The notes under the pieces were generated by a model. That model searched no databases, was not told the origin of the DNA, and was given only the letters and a program-made list of their open reading frames with translations. This document shows, piece after piece, positions 45,861 to 54,867 of a DNA stretch of 64,000 bases (position 1 is the first letter of the stretch; the number at the start of each line of letters is the position of its first letter). The translations under genes were made by a program, and so were the position numbers. Source of the DNA: Holophagae bacterium (lineage in GTDB: Bacteria; Acidobacteriota; Holophagae; Acanthopleuribacterales; Acanthopleuribacteraceae); the NCBI GenBank assembly GCA_030429565.1, contig JAUIFE010000018.1:1-64000 (forward strand). The letters run 5' to 3'.

Positions 45861-47009
45861 CTAAGGCGTCATCGCACCAAGCACCGCCCGCCGCGAAGCA
45901 CCCGTCACCGACGGGAAATTGCCAGGCTGTTTATGCACCAGCGCCCAAGCCAGCCCGGCCATGAGCATCGCTTCTTTCGCGTCGCAATCCACACCTAATT
46001 CGTCGCTACGCATGAGCTTCAATTCCGGCAACTGCTCCTGCATCCAGCCCAACAACGTCTGATTGTGGGCGCCGCCGCCGGATACGATCAATTCGTGGAA
46101 ATCACTGTACGTCCGGCCTTGATGGGCATACCCGCGAATGGCGTCGGCCACACTCGTCGCCGTCAACATCGTCGCCGTCGCGATCAGGTCCTCATAACAG
46201 GCCGCATCCTTACTGCGCAGGAATCGGCGGCAAAAGGTCGGTCCAAAATCCTCGCGCCCGGTCGATTTAGGCGGCGCGGTGCTGAAGAAGGGGTGCGCCA
46301 AACAGGACGACAGCAGTGGGCCGATCACCTGTCCCTTGGCGGCAAAGGCGCCTTGGGGGTCGTAGGCTTGCGGCACCGTCGGATGCTCGCGCATGAGGTA
46401 GTCGATGATCATATTGGCCGGCCCGGTGTCGAAGGCAATTACTTCGCCGGCGTCGCGCGGTAAAAAGGTGAGGTTGGCAATGCCGCCCAAGTTAAGCAAA
46501 ATGCGGCCGCGGTCCGTTAACCCAAACAACTTCTCGTCGAGAAAGGGCACCAAAGGGGCGCCTTGACCACCCAAGGCAATGTCGGTTTGGCGGAAGTCAA
46601 AGGCCACGCGAATCCCCGTTTGAGCCGCGACCGTAAAGGGATCACCGAGCTGTAATGTGCCGCGTCCCACGCCGCCCTGCACCTCAAAACCCTCGGGGCA
46701 ATGCCAAAAAGTAATGCCGTGCAGACCGATGGCGGTCACGCGCTGGGGTGCCGTTCGTTGCGCGCGCAAAAAGTCCTCGACCGCCAGGGCAATTTTCTCG
46801 CCAAGCACGTGGTTGATCGCCAGAATCTTGGCCGGCTCCCAAAAACTGCTTTGAATGACTTCTAAATACTCCGCGCGTTCTTCGACCGCAAAGGGCACAC
46901 TCTCAAAGGCCTCCAAGGTCATTTGAAACGGCGCGTCAATGCGCACCAACGCCAAGTCCAATCCGTCCAACGAGGTGCCCGACATGATCCCGACATACAG
47001 TTCGCTCAT
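45861..47009 (-). CDS. anmK: Anhydro-N-acetylmuramic acid kinase
   Basis: A 382-residue AnmK that phosphorylates and opens 1,6-anhydro-MurNAc in peptidoglycan recycling. The family start VGIMSGTSLDGLDLA is present, followed by GLHGITFWHCP, TLQLGDP, the ILLNLGGIANLTFLP stretch, FDTGPANMIIDYL and the late GGGAHNQTLL. GGAGG lies just before the ATG at 47009; the reading upstream of it is not part of the protein. No other recycling gene is adjacent, though a lytic transglycosylase, which makes anhydro-MurNAc, lies at 50.3 kb. Confidence 0.92.
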   Translation of the reverse strand: MSELYVGIMSGTSLDGLDLALVRIDAPFQMTLEAFESVPFAVEERAEYLEVIQSSFWEPAKILAINHVLGEKIALAVEDFLRAQRTAPQRVTAIGLHGITFWHCPEGFEVQGGVGRGTLQLGDPFTVAAQTGIRVAFDFRQTDIALGGQGAPLVPFLDEKLFGLTDRGRILLNLGGIANLTFLPRDAGEVIAFDTGPANMIIDYLMREHPTVPQAYDPQGAFAAKGQVIGPLLSSCLAHPFFSTAPPKSTGREDFGPTFCRRFLRSKDAACYEDLIATATMLTATSVADAIRGYAHQGRTYSDFHELIVSGGGAHNQTLLGWMQEQLPELKLMRSDELGVDCDAKEAMLMAGLAWALVHKQPGNFPSVTGASRRAVLGAMTP

Positions 47010-47341
47010 GGTGTCCTCCGACAAACCCGCCGAGGCGTCGCATACCGTATGCGTACCCGTCCCAAAGGCGACAAAAAACGGCGGTAAACAGGGGCTGGGA
47101 GATATCACCACCTTAACACATTCAAGCGGTGGCGAGAAAATGCGATCGCTGCAAAATACGGCTGCACCCGCGAGCGCACCAGCCGCGCCAATCACCCCGT
47201 CCACCATGCAGAAAAGGGGCGGATCCGCTGCACTGACCAGCGCTTTTTTGCTGCCGCGCGCGTGCGCGCGGTTGTGATATGATGGCGGTTTTTATGACCC
47301 GCCCTGCCCAGGTTCGGGAAGATGTCACGGAGGCACTAACC

Positions 47342-49945
47342 ATGAATTCAGCCGAGATTCGCGAACGATTTTTATCATTCTTTGAAAAGAACGGTCACCA
47401 GCGTGTGGCATCGTCGTCTTTGATTCCCGCCGACGACCCCACCCTGCTTTTCGCCAATGCCGGCATGAACCAGTTCAAAGATGCGTTCCTCGGCTTGGAA
47501 GATCGCGGTTACACCACCGCCTGCAGCTCGCAAAAGTGCGTGCGCGCCGGCGGCAAACACAACGACCTCGACAACGTCGGCTACACCGCCCGTCACCATA
47601 CGTTCTTCGAAATGTTGGGGAACTTTTCCTTTGGCGACTACTTTAAAGAAGGCGCCATTCGCTACGCCTGGGACTTCCTGACGAAGGACCTCGGTATCCC
47701 CACCGACCGCCTTTACGTGACCGTCTTCCGCGAAGACGACGAAGCCTTCGCCCTCTGGCGCGACATGATCGGCGTCCCCGAAGCACGCATCTTCCGCTTC
47801 GACGAAGCCGACAACTTCTGGTCAATGGGCGATACCGGCCCCTGCGGGCCTTGCTCCGAAATCTTTTACGATTACGGCGATCGCGTCGCCGGTCCGGCCG
47901 ATCCATACGAGGCGATTGAAAGCGGGTCCGACAAAATTGTCGAAATCTGGAACCTGGTTTTCATGCAGTACGACCGCGACGAAACCGGCAAAATGACGCC
48001 CCTGCCCAAACCCAGTGTCGACACCGGCATGGGTCTGGAACGCATTGCCAGCGTCATGCAAGACGCCACCAGCAATTACCAAACCGACTTATTGCAGGAC
48101 ATCATGCGCCCCGCCGCCGCCGAACTGGGCGTAACCCTGGGCGGCAACGATCAGAGCGACGCCGCCTTGCGCGTCATTGCCGACCACTTGCGCGCCATGA
48201 GCTTCCTGCTCGCCGACGGCGTGCGCCCATCCAATGAAAAACGCGGTTACGTGCTGCGCCGTATCATGCGCCGCGCCATGGTGTTCGGCCGCCACATCGG
48301 TCAGGAAGGCCCCTTCCTGTTCCGCCTGACCTCGCTCGTCGTCGCCAAAATGGGCGAAATGTTCCCAGAACTCAAAGCCGAGGAAGCCAACATTCGCCTG
48401 CTCACCGAAATTGAAGAGAAACAGTTCGAGCGCACGATTCGCAACGGCCTGCCAATCCTCGAAAAGTACCTGGCCCGGTTTGTCACGGAAAAACGCGACG
48501 ATTTCCCTGGCGAAGTCGCCTGGTACATCTATGAAACCTTTGGCTTCCCACTCGACTTGATGGCCGACGTCGCCCGTGAGGCAGGCATCAAGCTGGACCC
48601 CGAAAACGCCAAACCAGAGGACACCGCCAACAGCGGTAGCGGCAAACCCGAAGCCGCGAAAAAGGTACCGACCGCATTGGAACAAGCCGGCTTTACCACG
48701 GAAATGACATGCTACCAAGGCCTTGAAAACAGCGGCACGGTTAAAATCCTGCTCGTTGCCGACGCCGATCAGACAACCCTAAACGAAGGCGACCAGGGCA
48801 TCGTCGTGCTCGACCGCACACCCTTTTACGCCGAATCCGGCGGTCAGGTCGGCGACAAAGGCACCCTGACGGTCGGTGACGCGGTATTTGAGGTTGCTGA
48901 AACCACCAAAGCCCTTGATTTGGTACTCCACCACGGTCACGTCAGCACCGGCACCCTGAAGGTCGGCGACCAAGTCCAAGCCCGCGTTGATCGCCTGCTC
49001 CGTCGCGACACCATGAAAAACCACACCGCCACGCACTTGCTCCACCAAGCACTGCGCGACGTGCTCGGTTTGCATGTCCGTCAGGCCGGTAGCTTGGTCG
49101 ATCCCGACAAACTGCGTTTCGATTTCAATCACTTTGCGCCGATGACGCTCGAGGAAATCCAAGCGGTTGAAGACCTCGTCAACCGCGAAATCCTCAACAA
49201 CGAAACCGTCGATACCACCGTCATGGGCCAAGACGATGCGCGCAACAGCGGCGCCATCGCCTTTTTTGGCGACAAATACGGCGATACGGTTCGCGTTGTC
49301 AGCGTCGGCGCCTATTCCAAAGAATTCTGCGGCGGTACCCACGTGGGCGCCACCGGCGAAATCGGAACCTTTAAGATTGTCAGTGAGCGCGGCTTGGCCG
49401 CCGGCGTGCGCCGCTTGATCGCCCTCACCGGCCCACGAGCAGTGGCGCGCTTCCGCGAATCCGAGGACCTGTTGCGCGAAGCCGCCGATCGCTTCTACCT
49501 CAAACGCGACAGCTTCCTCGCCGACCTTGAAAAACAACAGGAAGAAAAACGCGCCCTTCAGCAAAAGGTCGAAGAACTTAAAATGAAGCTGGCCAAAGGC
49601 GGCAGCGCCGCCGAACGGGTCGAGGACGTCGGCTCTTTTAAAGTCATGCTGAAGCAGGTCAGCGAGGTAGCGGGCGGCCAGTTACGCCAGCTCTCCGACG
49701 AACTGCTCAAACAGATTAAAGACGGCGTCGTTTTGCTGGGCGCCGAAAGCGACGGCAAGGTCCAACTCTTGGTCAAAACCAACCGCGCCGATATCCACGC
49801 CGGCAATTTGGTCCGTGAAATGGCGGCGGTCGTCGGCGGCAAAGGCGGCGGCAAACCAGATATGGCGATGGCCGGCGGCCGCGACGCGGAAAAACTGGGC
49901 GAAGCACTGGAAAAAGGTCTGAGCCTACTGCGCGACCAACACTAA
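47342..49945 (+). CDS. alaS: Alanyl-tRNA synthetase
   Basis: An 867-residue class II synthetase. The catalytic core holds ANAGMNQFKDAFLG, the CVRAGGKHNDLDNVG and HHTFFEMLGNFSFGDYF motifs, and DTGPCGPCSEI. The editing domain has the zinc-binding HTATHLLH and CGGTHVGATGEIG. A C-terminal coiled coil and C-Ala domain complete it. Length is normal. The ATG at 47342 follows GGAGG; an in-frame ATG 21 codons earlier has none. TATGAT at 47278-47283 is a possible -10 in the 332-base gap (47010-47341) shared with the divergent anmK. Confidence 0.96.
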   Translation: MNSAEIRERFLSFFEKNGHQRVASSSLIPADDPTLLFANAGMNQFKDAFLGLEDRGYTTACSSQKCVRAGGKHNDLDNVGYTARHHTFFEMLGNFSFGDYFKEGAIRYAWDFLTKDLGIPTDRLYVTVFREDDEAFALWRDMIGVPEARIFRFDEADNFWSMGDTGPCGPCSEIFYDYGDRVAGPADPYEAIESGSDKIVEIWNLVFMQYDRDETGKMTPLPKPSVDTGMGLERIASVMQDATSNYQTDLLQDIMRPAAAELGVTLGGNDQSDAALRVIADHLRAMSFLLADGVRPSNEKRGYVLRRIMRRAMVFGRHIGQEGPFLFRLTSLVVAKMGEMFPELKAEEANIRLLTEIEEKQFERTIRNGLPILEKYLARFVTEKRDDFPGEVAWYIYETFGFPLDLMADVAREAGIKLDPENAKPEDTANSGSGKPEAAKKVPTALEQAGFTTEMTCYQGLENSGTVKILLVADADQTTLNEGDQGIVVLDRTPFYAESGGQVGDKGTLTVGDAVFEVAETTKALDLVLHHGHVSTGTLKVGDQVQARVDRLLRRDTMKNHTATHLLHQALRDVLGLHVRQAGSLVDPDKLRFDFNHFAPMTLEEIQAVEDLVNREILNNETVDTTVMGQDDARNSGAIAFFGDKYGDTVRVVSVGAYSKEFCGGTHVGATGEIGTFKIVSERGLAAGVRRLIALTGPRAVARFRESEDLLREAADRFYLKRDSFLADLEKQQEEKRALQQKVEELKMKLAKGGSAAERVEDVGSFKVMLKQVSEVAGGQLRQLSDELLKQIKDGVVLLGAESDGKVQLLVKTNRADIHAGNLVREMAAVVGGKGGGKPDMAMAGGRDAEKLGEALEKGLSLLRDQH

Positions 49946-49960
49946 GGACAAACAAGCGGT

Positions 49961-49983
49961 GCGGCACAGGTTATCTGTGCCGC
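49961..49983 (+). other. Hairpin after alaS
   Basis: GCGGCACAG-GTTAT-CTGTGCCGC is a perfect 9-bp stem 15 bases after the alaS stop. No T-run follows, so it is either a factor-dependent terminator or a 3'-end stabilising structure. The rest of 49984-50144 shows no gene. Confidence 0.5.
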
Positions 49984-50144
49984 CGGCAACATGCGCAAGC
50001 GCACATTCGGGGCCCGCCGGCGCCGTTGACACGCCGACAGCACCGCAACATATCCCTCTCAAAGTAAAGATACTTATACAACACCACCCGCGCTCATCCG
50101 CACCCCGGCACCGGCACACGATCGCTCCCTTCCGCGCCCACCGC

Positions 50145-50172
50145 TTGGGTCGTGCCGCCCTTCGTGTATAAT
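50145..50172 (+). promoter_or_regulatory. Promoter of the lytic transglycosylase gene
   Basis: TTGGGT (50145-50150), a 16-base spacer and a consensus TATAAT (50167-50172), about 94 bases before the ATG at 50266. Confidence 0.6.
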
Positions 50173-50265
50173 GAGGGTTCGCTAAGGGCGCGGCTTGAGG
50201 CGCGCTTGAGCTTTCGGCATCCTTGCCGATGCGTTAAATATCCTTGGCTGGTGGGGGCCCTCAAG

Positions 50266-50985
50266 ATGAAATGGACATGCGTTTTCTTAATGGCAACGTG
50301 CGGGTGGTTTTTCGCTTCTCAACCCGTCATGGCGCAAAAACTGTACGCTTATCGCAACAAAACCGGCAAGCTGGTGATCACCGACAAACCGCTTGAAGAC
50401 GGCACCAAAATTAAGAAGAAATTTAAGCTGGTCGACACCTTCACCCCAAAACACGTCCAGCGCCGTGAAGCCGCACGCATGGCGCAACGCGCCCGCAACG
50501 GCAAGGGTCAGAGTCTAACAGAAGCCCAAATTCACGGCTTGGTAACCCCCATTGCCCGCTCAATGAGCGTCGACCCCGACTTAGTCAAAGCCGTGATTAT
50601 GATTGAGTCGGCCAACAACGCCCGTGCTCGCAGCAACAAGGGCGCCATGGGCCTCATGCAGCTCATGCCCGCCACCGCCGAACGTTTCGGCGTCCGCAAC
50701 GCGTGGGACCCGCGCCAAAATGTACGCGGCGGCATAAGCTATTTGCGTTATTTACTCAGTTATTTTGAAGGCGAGGTCGATCTCGTTTTGGCCGCCTACA
50801 ACGCGGGCGAAAATGCGGTGGACCGCCACAAGGGCATCCCGCCCTACAAAGAAACGGTGAACTATGTGAAGAAAATTCGCCGTTTCTACACGGACACCTC
50901 GCACCCATTCGACAACACCGCCAAACGCAAGTCCAAGCTGATTTTAGCCCGCCAAGCAGCCTCACAAAGCGCATCCGCCGAGTAA
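50266..50985 (+). CDS. Periplasmic lytic transglycosylase (DUF4124 + SLT)
   Basis: A 239-residue exported protein with a signal peptide ending near VMAQ. A short DUF4124-like segment (KLYAYRNKTGKLVITDKPL) comes first. The SLT goose-lysozyme-type domain follows, with the catalytic Glu in VIMIESANN, then GAMGLMQLMPATAERFGV, DPRQNVRGGISYL and LAAYNAGENAV. Such enzymes cleave peptidoglycan glycan strands and leave 1,6-anhydro-MurNAc ends. The start is the ATG that begins the signal peptide; its ribosome site is weak. It is alone, with its own promoter. Confidence 0.88.
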   Translation: MKWTCVFLMATCGWFFASQPVMAQKLYAYRNKTGKLVITDKPLEDGTKIKKKFKLVDTFTPKHVQRREAARMAQRARNGKGQSLTEAQIHGLVTPIARSMSVDPDLVKAVIMIESANNARARSNKGAMGLMQLMPATAERFGVRNAWDPRQNVRGGISYLRYLLSYFEGEVDLVLAAYNAGENAVDRHKGIPPYKETVNYVKKIRRFYTDTSHPFDNTAKRKSKLILARQAASQSASAE

Positions 50986-51197
50986 AGAAAGCCACGACCC
51001 ACCACCGGTCGGCCCGCACAACGCCCGAAATGCGGTCGCCTGCAGGCCACATCAGATCACCCATGATCGCGCCCCGAGACGCGTTCGTGGTCAATTGATC
51101 GAACCCGCGGCGGGTCATAACGGCGCATCAAAGTTGGGGCGCCAACCGCCAACGGGTTCGGGGTGATATGCGGGGTACTTGGATCAACAACCGGCTT

Positions 51198-51377
51198 TTA
51201 GATAAAAATCAAATCCTGGGTCGTGCTGGGACGGCGCAGGGTCGTCATCGGTTGTTTGGGTGAAGGGTTCACGGAGTCGGCCGAGCGGGTAGAGCTCAAT
51301 TCGACAGCCAAGTCCTCTTGCCAAGGTGTAGAAGCGCGAGAAGGCACTTCTTGGTTCTTTAAAACAATATTACGCAT
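51198..51377 (-). CDS. Possible short peptide gene (candidate RiPP precursor)
   Basis: A 59-residue Ser/Thr/Pro-rich peptide starting MRNIVLKNQEVPSR and ending TTQDLIFI. An extended -10 (TGCTAGAAT, minus strand, near 51446-51454) and GGGGAGG upstream, though 13 bases from the ATG, support expression. It is similar to nothing I know. It lies beside fragments of an M50-like protein and a radical SAM enzyme, so a precursor role is possible, but it has no Cys and no clear leader/core boundary. The 212 bases between it and the transglycosylase gene show no gene. Confidence 0.4.
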   Translation of the reverse strand: MRNIVLKNQEVPSRASTPWQEDLAVELSSTRSADSVNPSPKQPMTTLRRPSTTQDLIFI

Positions 51378-51556
51378 AAGAACGCTTTTACCTCCCCAAT
51401 GAAAAGTCAAACACGGGTTACACCTAAGAAACCCGTAGGAAAGCCATTCTAGCACCAAACGTGAATGTTTGATTAAATTCTGTGTAAATTCATCGTCCAA
51501 CCGGTGTCATTTTGGTACAATGCGAAACTTTAACCCCATGAAAAACCTTAATTTAG

Positions 51557-51930
51557 ACGCCAAACAGACGACGTCACATCGCGGCAAAACAAACGCTTTT
51601 CAACCACGGCGTCTGGGTGTTGCAGCCCTACAAACGCGTCATGATCAGCGCGGCAGGCATCGCGGCACAACTGGTGACGACGGCCACATCACGGCGGGTT
51701 TGGTGTACGCCACCAACCTGGACACGGCGCGTATCTTCCTGACGGTTACGCTGATTTCGATGGTCTACACGGCACGGCCCAAGCGTGAAAACAACGGCGA
51801 TTGGTTTTTAAACGATTTAACGCAGCACTATGGCTCCAAGGCGGCAAAAACCAGCCTGACAGTTGTGCGAAAAATATATGCAATCATCGGTTTGGTTTTA
51901 TTTATTTTTCTTCTTTCCAAGGGGTGGCGG
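51557..51930 (+). pseudogene. Fragments resembling an M50-type membrane peptidase
   Basis: One frame from 51557 reads FNHGVWVLQPYKRVMISAAG followed by IAAQLVTTA, like the segment of site-2-protease-type M50 proteins before a membrane helix. From about 51700 the similarity seems to continue in the next frame with ARIFLTVTLISM, then NNGDWFLNDLTQHYGSK and a hydrophobic helix (IIGLVLFIFLLS), like the NP-x-DG-x-W part. The HExxH site is not present. A frameshift and the missing N-terminus mark it as a remnant. The assignment is tentative. Confidence 0.35.
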
Positions 51931-52037
51931 TACATGCTGTTTCGTGTGGATACAGCGTTATTGGCTGGGATTGGAGTATTGCAAAGCATATCTTTAAAGG
52001 AGCCTTGTTGTTACTGGGAAAACGGGTAAAGGGGAAG

Positions 52038-52763
52038 ATGACGCCGGAGGTGGCGAACGCAACAGACGCCTGCGTGGCGCGTATGGCAAAAACGGCCAAA
52101 CGCTTTTCGCTGGGTTTCTTCGGCGGGGAACCCTTGTTAGCGCCGGACCTGGTCGCCCGCGTCTTAAAAACGGCGTACAACAACGCGCCGGACAAGAAAA
52201 TATTTACGAGCAGCATCACGACCCACAGGTCGTTGCCCAACGCGGAAATAATCAAAGAATTCGCGGACCACAAGCTTTGGAATTACCAGATCACCTAAGA
52301 CTGTCCGCGTCCGATTCACGACATTCAGCCGCCGACCAAAGGCGGCAAAGAAACCTTCGACAAGGTGTGACAGGCATTTGAGTTGCTGTATAACTCGGGC
52401 ATCGCGAAGCTTTCCGTAACCTTGCGGGTCAATTGCCACCCATACTTGGCGCCGCGTTACCGCCCCTTGCTGGATGAACCTTTGATCAAGAAAGTGTTGA
52501 GCGACAAGCGCTTCCACCTCGAATCACACGAAGTTTGAGGTTCGGACAAGTTCATCCTGCCGGACATTGAGGATCCAGAAGAAGCGCGCGTCGCACCACA
52601 CCGTCAACCCATGGAAAAACGCCAAACCACAGCACCCTTGGCGACGATGCTGGTTACGCAGGTAAACCCAATCCATCGTCTAGCCGACGGGCCATATGGG
52701 CAAGTTCCTTCACACCTCGGCGGGCGGCATCTTTTGTCGCCCGCTACTTTATTCACGCCCTAA
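52038..52763 (+). pseudogene. Decayed radical SAM/SPASM-type maturase
   Basis: One reading frame carries FSLGFFGGEPLLAPDLVARV, then SSITTHRSLPNAEIIKEF and NYQIT-stop-DCPRPIHD, matching the GGEP, ITTNG and QITLDGPxxxHD landmarks of radical SAM peptide maturases. It continues GGKETFDKV-stop-QAFELLYNSGI and HLESHEV-stop-GSDKF. The stops are TAA (52296-52298) and TGA (52368-52370 and 52536-52538), each one base from a sense codon that would fit. The N-terminal CxxxCxxC that binds the Fe-S cluster is missing. It is a pseudogene; the 3' limit of homology is unclear. Confidence 0.65.
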
Positions 52764-52862
52764 AAAAACAGCCATAGCGAGTCGCATCTCTTTCAAACAA
52801 ACGCGCTCTCATTGCCATACATTTCTTAATATTTAACAACCCATGTTTCATGGGTTAGGTCA

Positions 52863-53990
52863 TTATGAATCCAACAGACTGGTAAATACTTCATTGGCCA
52901 ACAGGCATCCTTTTACCGTGAGCGCCAATCGCTTATCGCGATACTGCAACAGGTCGGCGGCTTGATGCACTTTTAGCGCGGTACGTTGCGCGACACTCAG
53001 GTGCTCGGGGTCGATACCGCGCAACAGACGCATGCCTTGCAGCAGCACCTCGTTGTGACAACGCGCCGCGCTCCAGCGCTCCTCAGAAGCACGACCGTGA
53101 CCCTGACGGGCAACCGCTGCTTGCCAATCGTTGAGTCGTTCGTGGTTGGCCCAGGCACAGGCGCCGACAAAACCGTGGGCGGCCGGCCCAAGCCCGAGAT
53201 AATCACCGCGTTGCCAATAGGTTAAATTGTGGCGACAGGCAAAACCCGGACGCGCAAAGTTACTGATCTCGTAATGCGCTAAACCAAGCGCCGCCAGGCG
53301 CGCCACCACACGCTCGTACCACTCGGCCTGATCATCTTCATCGGGCATGGGCAAACCTCGGCCGGTTTTGTCGAGGCTGGTGGGCAGATCGGTTTCAAGC
53401 ATGTAAACCGAAACATGGGGAGGCTGTAGCGCGGCAATGACGTCTAGGTCGCGTGCGAGGGTCGCCTCGGTTTGATAGGGCAACCCCAACATCAAATCCA
53501 AGGAAAACCCATGGGGCAAGCCAAGTCTGGCGCAGTGGGCCAGGACGGCCTGGGCGCCGGCCCCGTCGTGAGGCCGTTTCAAAACGGCAAGGGCACGGTC
53601 GTCAAAAGTCTGCACCCCAAACGAAAGACGTGTAAAACCGAGCTCAGCCAAACCATTTAAATAGGTGGGATGAGCATCCTCGGGATTAACCTCCATCGAC
53701 CACTCGCAGTCGGGATCAACGGCAAAAGCAGCGCGAACGGCAGCAGTGAGTCGCGTGAGTGCGGCGAGCGGCAAACGACTGGGCGTGCCACCGCCGAGGA
53801 AAACCGACGAAAGGGAACGGCCGCCATATTCGCCGGCATAATGGTTGAGCTCCTGCTGCAGCGCGTCGAGGTAGCGCAGTTCGAAGGCGGCGGGATCGGA
53901 ACGCGGGTGCAGGACTTTAATATCGAAATGGCAATAAGCACAGCGCTGGCCGCAAAAAGGGACGTGAATATAAAGTGCAAGCGACGACAT
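52863..53990 (-). CDS. hemW: HemW-type radical SAM haem chaperone
   Basis: A 375-residue protein with the radical SAM CxxxCxxC motif in PFCGQRCAYCHF. FLGGGTPSRL, MEVNPEDAHP, LSFGVQTFDD and HNLTYWQRGDYLGLGPAAHG follow. This is the HemN-like family now called HemW, proposed to pass haem to membrane proteins; it lacks the extra N-terminal Cys of true HemN. Length fits (about 378). The start at 53990 begins directly before the first motif; the ribosome site is weak. It is transcribed toward the decayed radical SAM locus but is itself intact and unrelated to it. Confidence 0.9.
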   Translation of the reverse strand: MSSLALYIHVPFCGQRCAYCHFDIKVLHPRSDPAAFELRYLDALQQELNHYAGEYGGRSLSSVFLGGGTPSRLPLAALTRLTAAVRAAFAVDPDCEWSMEVNPEDAHPTYLNGLAELGFTRLSFGVQTFDDRALAVLKRPHDGAGAQAVLAHCARLGLPHGFSLDLMLGLPYQTEATLARDLDVIAALQPPHVSVYMLETDLPTSLDKTGRGLPMPDEDDQAEWYERVVARLAALGLAHYEISNFARPGFACRHNLTYWQRGDYLGLGPAAHGFVGACAWANHERLNDWQAAVARQGHGRASEERWSAARCHNEVLLQGMRLLRGIDPEHLSVAQRTALKVHQAADLLQYRDKRLALTVKGCLLANEVFTSLLDS

Positions 53991-54391
53991 GGGCCCGACC
54001 CAAACAGAAATGACAGCCACAGCCGCCTGCCGCATTGTAACCCAAACGCTCGTATCACGAACGCGGGGTACAGCTCAAAAGAACGCGCGCGAGGCGCTTG
54101 CGTCCAACCCAGGAGATTGGCCCAGCAGTTCTAAAGAAAACGCCCGCCGCTACAGCCGACATGTACCGGAAAGGCAAAAGCCGTCGCGATGGTTTTGGCT
54201 AAACCTTTGAGCTGAAAGGGCCTGCAATAATCCTCAGTGTATCCGACAGGCACGCCACCATCCACACAAACCCAATAACTACAGGTATTTAAACAACAAA
54301 ACCAAGGCAATTCACACCACTTAGGTTTTTGTTTAGGCGGAACCAGGGCTCATGGTATAGTCGGCAAGGCTCCACCTGAACCAAGCGCCGC
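53991..54391 (+). promoter_or_regulatory. Gene-free stretch with an extended -10 promoter
   Basis: A 401-base stretch without a convincing gene. TGGTATAGT at 54353-54361 is an extended -10 element (TATAGT at 54356-54361) with a weak TTTAGG 18 bases upstream. It would start a transcript just before the short reading at 54392 and could also serve phoH. Confidence 0.4.
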
Positions 54392-54523
54392 ATGGCCAAA
54401 CGAAAGTACGTCACCAAAGGCGCATGTGACTGTGAATGGGTCTCTGTACTGAAAACCCGTTTCAGACCCCGGCCACCACAAGCTATCTGTTGTTGTCACG
54501 GTCACATTTCAGAACAAGCCTAA
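54392..54523 (+). CDS. Possible Cys-rich microprotein
   Basis: A 43-residue reading, MAKRKYVTKGACDCEWV and so on, with five Cys and two His in two groups (GACDCEW and ICCCHGH), a pattern that could bind a metal ion. It begins 31 bases after an extended -10 promoter sequence but has no clear ribosome site. It is too short to be sure that it is a gene. From 54524 to 54867 (344 bases) I see no other gene. Confidence 0.25.
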   Translation: MAKRKYVTKGACDCEWVSVLKTRFRPRPPQAICCCHGHISEQA

Positions 54524-54867
54524 CCCCTGATACCTGTCCGCGTCGCCGATTCCAGAGGCGACGCACCAAAACGAGCCACCGCTACTAGGGCGCCTTCGTT
54601 TTGGCCGGTGCAAACGCAGTGGGAACAACGATGACGCGGTCTCGGCTTGCGGGTCGCTGATCGCAAACATCGTGCATGTTGGTTTGGATGATCAAAGACG
54701 AAACACACGAACTCACATCCACGGGTCACACGAGCGGGACGACGAATGACGGCGTCGACGCACGGCGCCTGCATGGCCGAATCAGCCGACATGCGCTCCA
54801 TCACCTGCTGACACAACCCGCCAACCGGAACATCGACAACAGGTTAGCTTAAGGAACACCCCAACTT

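Noticed and set aside
48779..49564. 261-codon reading on the minus strand
   Set aside because: Antisense to alaS; no motif, no ribosome site.
52038..52763. Recoding of TGA as Trp or selenocysteine in the radical SAM frame
   Set aside because: A TAA stop is also present, the Fe-S cluster cysteines are missing and no selenocysteine element is evident, so decay is the simpler account.
54520..54816. 98-codon minus-strand reading upstream of phoH
   Set aside because: No recognisable protein pattern, no ribosome site, and it overlaps the likely phoH leader.
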